Source: Chloroflexota bacterium (lineage in GTDB: Bacteria; Chloroflexota; Anaerolineae; Promineifilales; Promineifilaceae). From it: DNA of 5,939 bases. Under the pieces are notes generated by a model that saw nothing but the letters and a program-made list of their open reading frames with translations, ran no database searches and was not told where the DNA came from. Position 1 is the first letter of the stretch. Every line of letters begins with the position of its first letter. The stretch covers positions 1 to 5,939 of the forward strand of contig JAUVOB010000112.1 in the NCBI GenBank assembly GCA_030599405.1, in the 5' to 3' direction. The translations under genes were made by a program, and so were the position numbers. Shown here in pieces: positions 1 to 5,919 of this stretch.

Positions 1-390
1 GTGACGAGTAATAAAGATCGGCAGATAATTCACTCAGAAAGTGGACGCGTAGTCGTTGAGAGAGCACACTGGTGTGATGGTTTTTTCAGCAAGATGCGTG
101 GCTTCACCTTCCGGCGAAGATTGGAGCCTGGGGAAGGACTCGTCCTGGTTGAGACGAATGAAGGTAGGTTAGGCTCTGGCGTTACGATGCTATTTACCTT
201 TGTGGATCTCGGGGTTATCTGGGTGAATTCTGAGGGAGAAGTTGTGGATACCGCTCATGCTAAGCCTTGGCGAATCAGTTATACACCTAAGGCTCCCGCC
301 CAATTTGCTGTGGAGGTCGATCCTTCTCTTTTGGAGATCATCAATGTGGGGGATCACCTGCGCTTCACCAAATTGGACGAGCACAATTAA
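1..390 (+). CDS. DUF192 family protein
   Basis: A 129-residue protein that I recognise as a DUF192 family member. The family is small, beta-rich and widespread, and its biochemical role is not settled. The pattern is visible in order: an N-terminal strand, then W24 with GFFSKMRGFTFRR (27-39), then EGLVLV (45-50), the core strand MLFTFVDLGVIWVN (63-76), and the closing motif VVDTAHAKPWR with the Y-x-P-x-x-P turn (81-99). Many family members carry a His before the core strand; here that position reads V-T. I see no signal peptide, whereas some relatives are exported. The GTG at base 1 is the first start visible, and the real start could lie outside the window, so the N-terminus is uncertain. 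The next gene begins one base after the stop, so the two are probably cotranscribed. Family assignment is fairly sure; function is unknown. Confidence 0.82.
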   Translation: MTSNKDRQIIHSESGRVVVERAHWCDGFFSKMRGFTFRRRLEPGEGLVLVETNEGRLGSGVTMLFTFVDLGVIWVNSEGEVVDTAHAKPWRISYTPKAPAQFAVEVDPSLLEIINVGDHLRFTKLDEHN

Positions 391-391
391 C

Positions 392-1882
392 ATGATTAGA
401 CCTAGAGCGAGGTCCCTGGCCGTGCGGTCCAGGACCAAGCGGTCCGTCTTGTTTTTACTCCTTCTGGTTCTGACGTTAATACCGGTTCCGAAAACATGGG
501 CTCAGAGCGGGGAAGCTACCCCCACACCCCCACTAGAAGGGGCGGGCCAGACAGATTCAGATATTCCTCTGATACACGTGGTGCAGGAAGGTGAAACGCT
601 GTTTTTTATCGCCGAGGAATACGGCACGACGATTGAGACCCTGCAGCTTCTGAACGGTATCAGCGATCCGTCTGTACTATTCGTCGGTCAACAACTTGTC
701 ATCCCCGGCGGTGGTGGCGACACAATAGCAACCATCCATACGATCCGCGTCGGCGATACCCTTCCTGGGATCGCCGCTGATTACAACACGACAGTGGATA
801 GCCTCGTATCAGCGAACGGGTTGATCAATCCATATCTACTGGTCGTTGGAAGACCAATAACGGTTATCAGCCGAACCGGATCGGCCGAACCAAAGGTTGT
901 GACCGGCGATCCCTATACGGTCCGATCAGGCGATACTTTGTTGGCGATCGCGGCCGAGTATGGCATCTCTCTGGCGGAAATAATCAGTGCCAACCAATTG
1001 TCCTATCCGGTCTACTTGCATCCCGGCCAACGACTTCGTATGCCAGGGGAAGACAGGTTTCAGGATCTTCCTGATCCTTGGAGAAGGGTGGATATGTACC
1101 CAGTGCCGGTAAGCCAGGGTCAATCCGCTGCTATATACGTTGAAAGCATACTTCCAGGAATGCCGTTTGGATGGTTTGCCGATCAGACACTACAGTTCAC
1201 CGCCTTTGAGAATGGCTATCTTGCCCTCATTGGCTTAGATGCTTTCACCGTGCCGGGCCGTCATGAGCTGCTATTGGAAGGTGCGGGAGAGCAACCCTGG
1301 CGACCATTTACGCAGCAAGTTCGGGTTCAGTCTGGGGGCTATGGCATCCAATATGTCGACATTCCAGAAGAACTGGCTCATTTATTGGCGCCAGAGGTCC
1401 GCGCGAGAGAAGATGTATTCCTGGCGGGAATCTATACCCAATTTACAGACTCGGCATATTGGGATGGACCGTTTACGCTGCCAATTACGGGTACCATCGT
1501 CAGCGCTCCCTACGGAGATAGTCGTTCATACAATCAAGGTCCGGTGGAGATCTTTCACACAGGTATCGATTTTGTAGGACCGATTGGAACCCCCATCTAT
1601 GCCCCAGCTGCAGGGAAAGTTATCTACAGCGATACCCTCCAGCTTCGGGGGAATACACTGATCCTCGACCATGGGCTGGGATTAATGAGTGGCTACTATC
1701 ATTTATCGTCGATTCATGTCGAAATAGGTGATGTTGTGGAAGAAGGCCAGCATATCGCCGACGGGGGTTCAACTGGTTTATCCAGTGGTCCACACCTTCA
1801 CTGGGACGTCCGAATTATGAACTCAGCGGTCGATGGCATGCAATGGATTGAGGAGGATCTCGCCCAAAGCGTTCCCAGATAG
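392..1882 (+). CDS. Secreted triple-LysM M23 peptidoglycan endopeptidase
   Basis: A 496-residue exported cell-wall hydrolase. Residues 1-37 form a signal peptide: a basic start (RPRAR, RSRTKR), a Leu-rich core (19-30) and a likely cut after T-W-A (35-37). A Pro/Thr/Glu-rich linker follows. Three LysM repeats at about 60-105, 115-159 and 174-218 carry the V-x-x-G-[ED]-T-L and N-x-[IL] hallmarks and should bind peptidoglycan glycans. Residues about 228-345 are a beta-rich linker domain I cannot name. The C-terminal M23 (lysostaphin/LytM-type) domain spans about 365-480 and keeps the zinc site: H389 and D393 of HTGID, H437, and H468/H470 of HLH. It is therefore likely an active zinc metalloendopeptidase cutting peptide cross-links. 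The ATG at 392 was chosen because it starts exactly at the signal peptide. Extending upstream to 242 would overlap the DUF192 gene and bury the signal. No clear Shine-Dalgarno is present, so translational coupling to the preceding gene is likely. Confidence 0.93.
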   Translation: MIRPRARSLAVRSRTKRSVLFLLLLVLTLIPVPKTWAQSGEATPTPPLEGAGQTDSDIPLIHVVQEGETLFFIAEEYGTTIETLQLLNGISDPSVLFVGQQLVIPGGGGDTIATIHTIRVGDTLPGIAADYNTTVDSLVSANGLINPYLLVVGRPITVISRTGSAEPKVVTGDPYTVRSGDTLLAIAAEYGISLAEIISANQLSYPVYLHPGQRLRMPGEDRFQDLPDPWRRVDMYPVPVSQGQSAAIYVESILPGMPFGWFADQTLQFTAFENGYLALIGLDAFTVPGRHELLLEGAGEQPWRPFTQQVRVQSGGYGIQYVDIPEELAHLLAPEVRAREDVFLAGIYTQFTDSAYWDGPFTLPITGTIVSAPYGDSRSYNQGPVEIFHTGIDFVGPIGTPIYAPAAGKVIYSDTLQLRGNTLILDHGLGLMSGYYHLSSIHVEIGDVVEEGQHIADGGSTGLSSGPHLHWDVRIMNSAVDGMQWIEEDLAQSVPR

Positions 1883-1934
1883 TTACCCAACGTGCGATAG
1901 GGAGTTGACCAGAGGAGATCGTCTTCGACGGGTG

Positions 1935-1962
1935 TTGCAGCGAAGTGCTCCCTTGGTATAAT
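1935..1962 (+). promoter_or_regulatory. Predicted sigma70-type promoter
   Basis: TTGCAG at 1935-1940 and a perfect TATAAT at 1957-1962 are separated by 16 bases in the gap between the M23 gene and the TTG-start gene at 2027. Transcription would begin around 1969, giving a leader of about 58 bases. No factor-independent terminator with a T tract is visible after 1882, so read-through from the upstream pair remains possible. This is a motif match only. Confidence 0.5.
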
Positions 1963-2015
1963 TTTGACTTGTGACCAGACCCCATTGTGAGTCCTCAAAA
2001 AGAATACCAATATAC

Positions 2016-2020
2016 AGGAG
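2016..2020 (+). promoter_or_regulatory. Shine-Dalgarno fixing the TTG start at 2027
   Basis: AGGAG sits six bases before TTG at 2027, an ideal distance. The first in-frame ATG would come only at residue 184 of the protein, so this site decides in favour of the TTG start. Confidence 0.7.
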
Positions 2021-2026
2021 ATTTCA

Positions 2027-3601
2027 TTGAACCATTCCGAGACCCAGTCGCTTGAATACTGGGTGAGTGATCTTGTCATTACCGACGCCGACGTCGAGCA
2101 AATCTATAACCACTTCCTGGAAGCTGAAAAGCCGCAGCTGGCTGGCCAGATATCTGAGGTAATAATCAATTACCGGGTGTCTGAAGAGAGAAATCGCATA
2201 AAGCAGCTGCTGACCGGTCGGACGCTTTACCAGCCGGTGGCAGGTTATGAAGTTGGCGATGAGCTGGTCTTTCCGGCCCTCCGTTTTGCCGCAGGTACGG
2301 TTCAGTCAGTTCGTGAAGGTTACGATCCCAGTTATGGCAAGTATGATGTTGTAGCCGTCGAAATCGATGCCAAGACCCGTGAATTTGCCTCCAATCTGGC
2401 AGGTGAACACAAGCTAAACATTGAGAATGGTGATGGTTATGACCCCTTTGAAGATGTAGATCTGGACGACATCAGAGCCAGATACGGCGCCTCAGTGACC
2501 AAAGTGGTCGTAGACGCCTTGAGCGAAAAGGACGAGTTTGTCCGTGTGGAAGGTAAGTGGTTCGTCAAAGATCTAATGGCGGATGTGAACATAGGTCACT
2601 TGCATCTGGCTGAGGCGGTATTGGATATGAATGAAGGGGGACCGCTACGGACCGAAGAGATCATCGTCCACCTTGACTTGGACGAGGGGCTGGACAACGA
2701 AGTCCGTATATTCTCCTTAAATTATGCGCTATCGGAAGATAATCGTTTCGACGAAGTCGGACCGCCAGGTAACATCGACTGGTTCTTGCGTAAAGCCGAG
2801 CCGGATGCCGTGCATATTGTGCCCGAGCGGCTACGATACACCCCCCATGCCTTTGATCGGGATCAGCTAACCCCGCAATTACTTTTGCTGGAGCGCGAGC
2901 TTGACGATGAGTGGTCTGACTTAGAACCACCTCAATCGGCCCAACCTACAATCCTGGCCCTTACTTATCCGCACCGCAGGGCGGGGACGTTACCCCTGAG
3001 TTCGAGGAACCGGCCGTTGTTCCCAATAGGAGCCTCGCGAAGGCAACGAGTCATTCTAATCGACGAACAGACTGAAGAGGAAATCGTTGCTTGGGTAGTG
3101 CGGGAAGGTCGATATATTTACGGATTAAGCGAGTGGTATTCGAACCACAGTATACCGGTTGGAGGATTCATTACCCTAAAACCGGGTCCAGAATCCGGCC
3201 GTGTTTTGATTGATTTTGACCGGCGACGACCGAAACGCGAGTGGGTGCGCCTGGCAACAATCGAGGATAACCAGCTGAAGTTCGAGTTAGAGCGCCGCAG
3301 TGTTGGCTGTGGCTACGACGATCTGCTCATAGTTGGCACCGACTTCGTGGGTGCGGTCGATTCACTCGCGAGACGATTGGGAGCCAATAATAAAACGCTG
3401 ACCTCCATTCTGATAGGGATCTTTCCCACGCTGGCCAAACTCAATCCCCAGGAAACGGTTCATACGAAGACACTTTACAGCGCCATTAACATGATCCGGC
3501 GCGTTCCACCAGGACCACTATTTGCCGAGTTAATCAAGCACCCAGCTTTGCAGCCTGTAGGAGACCATTACTGGCAATACGATGCCAGTCGCCCGAAATA
3601 A
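2027..3601 (+). CDS. Uncharacterised acidic protein with repeated winged-helix-like segments
   Basis: A 524-residue protein with no signal peptide or membrane segment, so probably cytoplasmic. I cannot name a family. An N-terminal helical region (10-65) is followed by a beta-rich stretch (67-130; GYEVGDELVFPAL at 73-85) that could be a small barrel. Three places resemble the closing wing of winged-helix or HARE-HTH-type domains: FVRVEGKWFV (171-180), FDEVGPPGNIDWFL (241-254) and LQPVGDHYWQY (508-518). Each is preceded by predicted helices. The LRTEEIIVHL segment (207-216) looks like a helix of such a fold. The middle (about 308-440) appears beta-rich with a basic patch (RRRPKREW, 399-406). 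No catalytic motif was found. The TTG start is supported by AGGAG six bases upstream, and a promoter lies before it. It precedes the gene at 3764 by 162 bases. A nucleic-acid-binding or scaffold role is inference only. Confidence 0.85.
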   Translation: MNHSETQSLEYWVSDLVITDADVEQIYNHFLEAEKPQLAGQISEVIINYRVSEERNRIKQLLTGRTLYQPVAGYEVGDELVFPALRFAAGTVQSVREGYDPSYGKYDVVAVEIDAKTREFASNLAGEHKLNIENGDGYDPFEDVDLDDIRARYGASVTKVVVDALSEKDEFVRVEGKWFVKDLMADVNIGHLHLAEAVLDMNEGGPLRTEEIIVHLDLDEGLDNEVRIFSLNYALSEDNRFDEVGPPGNIDWFLRKAEPDAVHIVPERLRYTPHAFDRDQLTPQLLLLERELDDEWSDLEPPQSAQPTILALTYPHRRAGTLPLSSRNRPLFPIGASRRQRVILIDEQTEEEIVAWVVREGRYIYGLSEWYSNHSIPVGGFITLKPGPESGRVLIDFDRRRPKREWVRLATIEDNQLKFELERRSVGCGYDDLLIVGTDFVGAVDSLARRLGANNKTLTSILIGIFPTLAKLNPQETVHTKTLYSAINMIRRVPPGPLFAELIKHPALQPVGDHYWQYDASRPK

Positions 3602-3753
3602 GAAATCAGTTGTTATGGATCCATTTGCCTTAAAAGTTACGCCAATTAAACCGATTACGAACCAGAGTTCTCCCGGCGTAGTTTATCGCGGGTACCTGGT
3701 GAACGTTTATTCTTGTTATCTGAATACTGGCCTGGTAAGCGAAGCCATATCGC

Positions 3754-3758
3754 AGGAG
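3754..3758 (+). promoter_or_regulatory. Shine-Dalgarno fixing the GTG start at 3764
   Basis: AGGAG lies five bases before GTG at 3764. The frame is open further upstream to a TTG at 3713, but that start has no purine-rich site before it. GTG at 3764 is therefore the preferred start. Confidence 0.65.
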
Positions 3759-3763
3759 TCATT

Positions 3764-4213
3764 GTGAGCAGACCCCGTCCCAAAATAAGTCCATCGCAGG
3801 TGAAACGCCCGACCATCGATACCAAGTTTCACATCGATTTCGACTGGTGGGATAGATCGGAACTGGATCTAAAAACCTATCTCTTTAGCCGGCTGGATTT
3901 TGGAGACGAGTCGTCGCTCGACATGGGTGTCGAGCAAGTTGATCTGGTGGACGCGGAGACGGGCGAGGTGAGGATAGTTGACGGCTTTCAATACGCGCTT
4001 CAGACGTATTTTAGCCAACTGCCAGAAGAGTTTGTGCGCCACACCTCACTGGTGGACGCTGTATTTTACGTGTTGCTGGCAAATGCCAATAGACCGATGA
4101 CCGCAGGGGAGCTCTTCGAATGGATTGGCCGTGAACCTGCCGTAATTCTGAAGACCCTATCTGGACACCGGATCTACCAGGGCATCCGGCCGGTTTATGA
4201 AGACGGAAAGTAA
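3764..4213 (+). CDS. Conserved-looking hypothetical protein with C-terminal winged-helix-like domain
   Basis: A 149-residue protein of unknown function. A short basic N-terminus (RPRPK, 3-7) leads into an acidic, aromatic section (FDWWDRSELDLKTYLFSRLDFGDE, about 26-49). Next comes a strand-turn-strand, DLVDAETGEVRIVDGF (60-75), and then a helix (76-90). Residues about 94-146 look like a compact winged-helix fold: a helix SLVDAVFYVLLANANR (95-110), a PMTAGELFEWIG helix (111-122), a recognition-like helix EPAVILKTLSG (124-134), and a short wing with GIRPVY. This resembles DNA-binding or protein-docking domains. No catalytic residues stand out and there is no signal peptide. Its stop overlaps the longest possible reading frame of the MoaD-like gene, which points to one transcript. 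It may act together with the 524-residue protein, which shows similar winged-helix-like pieces, but that link is inference. Confidence 0.82.
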   Translation: MSRPRPKISPSQVKRPTIDTKFHIDFDWWDRSELDLKTYLFSRLDFGDESSLDMGVEQVDLVDAETGEVRIVDGFQYALQTYFSQLPEEFVRHTSLVDAVFYVLLANANRPMTAGELFEWIGREPAVILKTLSGHRIYQGIRPVYEDGK

Positions 4214-4244
4214 GGGGCTCGTCAAACAGACAGCCAATCACTTT

Positions 4245-4493
4245 ATGGAAGTCACCGTAAAACTGCACGGCGTTCTTCGCCGGCATCGTCCAGGGGAAAT
4301 CGAAGGCGCCCCGCACCATCCCTTTACTATGGAGTTACCATCAGTCTCCACAGTTGACGATCTTGGGGCAAACCTAAGCCTTGGCCATACTATTAGTTTC
4401 GTTGTCGCCGTGAATGGCGAGGCGGCTGAATTGGCGACCGCACTCCACCAGGGTGATGTCGTCTACTTTTTCCCGCCAGCTGCAGGGGGTTAG
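4245..4493 (+). CDS. Orphan MoaD/ThiS-family sulfur-carrier-like protein
   Basis: An 82-residue beta-grasp (ubiquitin-like) protein. The first strand is MEVTVKLHGVLRR, the middle carries FVVAVNG (52-58), and the end is the family signature DVVYFFPPAAGG with a terminal Gly-Gly. In this family the Gly-Gly tail is adenylated by an E1-like enzyme and then carries sulfur as a thiocarboxylate (molybdopterin, thiamine or other sulfur transfer), or is joined to proteins. The length fits MoaD (about 80 residues). The ATG at 4245 starts right at the first strand; the frame is also open from ATG 4197, giving a 98-residue form with 16 extra residues that overlaps the previous gene. Neither start has a clear Shine-Dalgarno, so the choice is open. 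No MoaE, MoeB, ThiF or ThiG gene lies in the window, so the partner and pathway are unknown. The next gene starts three bases after its stop. Confidence 0.85.
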   Translation: MEVTVKLHGVLRRHRPGEIEGAPHHPFTMELPSVSTVDDLGANLSLGHTISFVVAVNGEAAELATALHQGDVVYFFPPAAGG

Positions 4494-4496
4494 TAC

Positions 4497-4922
4497 ATGC
4501 AGGTATTTATTGCCGGGGTGATGCAAGGATCTCGGAACGACCGCCTTATCGATAAACAAGATTACCGACAGCTCATCGCTACGGCGCTGGAGAAACACGT
4601 GCCCGATGTGGTGATCATCGATCCGTTTCGGCTGAACCCGGACAGTGTTAGCTACGATAGCGATAAGGCCCGCGAGACATTTAAGACTAATACGGCCAAG
4701 GCGGCCGACGCCGATGTGTTGATCGCCTACTTGCCTACTGCCAGCATGGGAACGGCCATAGAAATGTGGACGGCCTTCAGTGCAGACCGGTACATCATCG
4801 TCGTAAGCCCGCTGGTGCATAACTGGGTCATCCAAGTCACGGCCGACGAGGTGCTGCCCGACCTGGACAGCTTGATCTCCGCAATCGAAGACGGCCGGTT
4901 TCACAAAGGCCTGATGAAATAG
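4497..4922 (+). CDS. Nucleoside 2-deoxyribosyltransferase-like protein
   Basis: A 141-residue cytoplasmic protein with the Rossmann-like layout of the nucleoside 2-deoxyribosyltransferase (NDT) superfamily. The first strand and loop are VFIAGVMQGSR (3-13). A central acidic strand is AADADVLIAYLP (69-80). It is followed directly by SMGTAIEMW (83-91), matching the S-x-G-T-x-x-E-M signature in which the Glu is the usual nucleophile (here E89). A late SPLVHNW (104-110) supplies an Asn that may correspond to a substrate-binding position. Known family members exchange or hydrolyse the glycosidic bond of deoxynucleosides or nucleotides, and relatives act in nucleotide clean-up and signalling; the substrate here cannot be read from sequence. 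AGGGGG at 4484-4489, seven bases ahead of ATG 4497, is a good Shine-Dalgarno and lies inside the end of the MoaD-like gene, which indicates cotranscription. Confidence 0.78.
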   Translation: MQVFIAGVMQGSRNDRLIDKQDYRQLIATALEKHVPDVVIIDPFRLNPDSVSYDSDKARETFKTNTAKAADADVLIAYLPTASMGTAIEMWTAFSADRYIIVVSPLVHNWVIQVTADEVLPDLDSLISAIEDGRFHKGLMK

Positions 4923-5043
4923 CTACCGTCAGACGTCAGCCCTATTGCCTTAACCCAAAATTGCACGACTCTAATCGCACCACCAACCGATCCCCAGTCC
5001 CCGCTCGCGCAGCGGTCGCCGCGACATCCCTAATCGCTACTCC
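4923..5043 (+). other. Convergent intergenic spacer with GC-rich hairpins
   Basis: No gene is supported here. Two small inverted repeats stand next to each other: CCGCT/AGCGG (5001-5005 and 5011-5015) and GTCG/CGAC (5015-5018 and 5022-5025). No T run follows on either strand, so they are not convincing terminators. The octamer CTAATCGC occurs twice (4971-4978 and 5030-5037), giving the spacer a low-complexity look. Confidence 0.4.
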
Positions 5044-5648
5044 TCATTGACGCCCACCGATTCGCCAGCGCGGATACCAGCCGTAAATTGTAGTGCTGCC
5101 TCCTGTAGTCCCAGGCGCCTGCCTACCATTCGTTGTTAGCGAAGATAAATATTGTTCGCCACGCAGGGCTGGTAGTCCGGTGAGGGAGGGAATGATGGCG
5201 GTGTTCTGGGCTTTTTTTGATAACCACTTGGGCCGGTCGTTTTTTCTACCGCGAGCCTGCGTGGTAGCTAAACCTGCATTGGTACGTTCTCGGATAATGT
5301 CTCGTTCAAATTCAGCCAGTGCGGCAAACAGATGAAAGGTAAACTTTCCATGCGGCGTCGTTGTATCAATATGATCGTGCAAGCTGGTTAATCCAGCGCC
5401 CTTCTCATTTATTTCAGTGACCAACCCAACCAGGTCTTTCAGGGAGCGGGCCAGCCGGTCGAGCTTCCAGATGATGATAAGATCCCCTTCCCGCAGCTGC
5501 TCCAGCATCTTCTGAAGTTCCGGACGTTCTTTGGTAGTGCCAGTTATTGGCCTTGATAGATTCGCGTGCAGGCTGCCTCTTCCAGAGCATCTATCTGGAG
5601 AGATAGGTCCTGGTCTTTGGCGCTGACGCGTGCGTATCCAATCTTCAT
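5044..5648 (-). pseudogene. Frameshifted small serine recombinase (resolvase/invertase)
   Basis: A broken gene for a site-specific serine recombinase. Reading leftward from ATG at 5646-5648, the protein opens MKIGYARVSAKDQD, with the catalytic serine as S9. It continues for 34 codons to TAA at 5544-5546. Homology continues in another frame as ITGTTKERPELQK and then, from codon ATG 5506-5508, WKLDRLARSLKDL, HIDTTTPHGKFTFHLFAALAEFERD and IIRERTNAGL, the classic catalytic-domain end and long E helix. One missing base around 5547-5555 explains the break. The tail after RGRKNDRPKWLSKK should form a helix-turn-helix but is not recognisable, which suggests further decay. The total span of about 200 codons matches a full-length resolvase. 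A sequencing or assembly error could mimic the frameshift. It faces the preceding operon convergently and probably marks a past mobile element. Confidence 0.85.
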
Positions 5649-5690
5649 TGAAATAGTATAATCAAACGGTCCAGTTTCAATAAATTATAC
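5647..5690. repeat. AT-rich paired repeats at the resolvase start, candidate recombinase binding site
   Basis: ATTGAAA (5647-5653) recurs inverted as TTTCAAT (5675-5681), and GTATAAT (5656-5662) recurs inverted as ATTATAC (5684-5690). Both pairs are offset by exactly 28 bases, so two blocks of matching layout sit side by side directly upstream of the recombinase gene. Resolvases commonly bind such sites next to their own gene and repress it, but no binding consensus is known for this protein. The AT-rich blocks also resemble promoter -10 elements, including TATACT on the minus strand. Confidence 0.35.
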
Positions 5691-5789
5691 ATAGAATAAT
5701 CACACCAGTTTTTTGACTTCATGACATTGGCAGTTGAGGGCACACGTGGCAACTCGGATCGGACCCCCGACCTTTGGTAAAGCGTGCTT

Positions 5790-5836
5790 AGAGATTGGCT
5801 ATAGCCGGAGAGGTCGAACACGTTGAGCTAATCTCT
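5790..5836 (+). repeat. Large hairpin with 11-base-pair stem
   Basis: AGAGATTGGCT (5790-5800) pairs with AGCTAATCTCT (5826-5836) over 11 positions with a single G-U pair, around a 25-base loop. On the minus strand the same position would be an A-C mismatch, so the structure favours a plus-strand RNA. No T tract follows, so it is not an ordinary terminator. It lies upstream of the partial gene at the window edge and could be a leader structure or a mobile-element end. Confidence 0.4.
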
Positions 5837-5839
5837 CAG

Positions 5840-5870
5840 GACCCCGACTTAAGTGTCAAAAAATGGGGTC
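5840..5870. repeat. GACCCC/GGGGTC inverted repeat
   Basis: GACCCC (5840-5845) and GGGGTC (5865-5870) form a perfect six-base inverted repeat around a 19-base spacer that holds the eight-base palindrome ACTTAAGT (5847-5854). A similar GGACCCCCGACC lies at 5761-5772. This could be an operator for the following gene or a fragment of a REP-like palindromic repeat. Confidence 0.35.
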
Positions 5871-5919
5871 GTTTGACTATACGCTTCTTGATATTGAACC
5901 AGAGGAGTTAAGCAGTTGA
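5863..5919 (+). CDS. Possible short leader ORF
   Basis: An 18-codon ORF (MGSFDYTLLDIEPEELSS) from ATG 5863 whose TGA (5917-5919) overlaps the TTG start at 5916 of the next reading frame. The overlap would allow stop-restart coupling. No Shine-Dalgarno is clear before ATG 5863, and the ORF may be accidental, so support is weak. Confidence 0.2.
   Translation: MGSFDYTLLDIEPEELSS
5901..5907 (+). promoter_or_regulatory. Strong Shine-Dalgarno before the edge gene
   Basis: AGAGGAG lies eight bases ahead of TTG at 5916, in the same style as the site before the TTG-start gene at 2027. It is the main reason to call a gene running off the right edge. Confidence 0.5.

Noticed and set aside
1239..1577. 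112-codon plus-strand ORF inside the M23 gene
   Set aside because: It is an out-of-frame shadow of the LysM/M23 protein, whose domains run continuously through the region.
1915..1937. Hairpin ATCGTC-TTC-GACGGGT as a terminator for the M23 gene
   Set aside because: The stem is only six pairs with one G-U, and no T tract follows.
3582..3767. 61-codon plus-strand ORF overlapping the end of the 524-residue gene
   Set aside because: No Shine-Dalgarno, no recognisable domain and a composition unlike its neighbours. It overlaps the real genes at both ends.
4374..4904. 176-codon minus-strand ORF
   Set aside because: It lies antisense to the MoaD-like and NDT-like genes, both of which have clear family motifs. 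Its His/Arg/Gly-rich sequence is typical of a shadow frame.
5093..5335. 80-codon plus-strand ORF opposite the resolvase
   Set aside because: It is antisense to well-recognised resolvase motifs and has no domain or Shine-Dalgarno of its own.
5700..5850. tRNA-like look on both strands (T-arm-like GGTCGGGGGTCCGATCC on minus, D-arm-like GCCGGAGAGGTCGAA on plus)
   Set aside because: No consistent acceptor, anticodon and T stems can be drawn together, and the apparent T stem does not pair.
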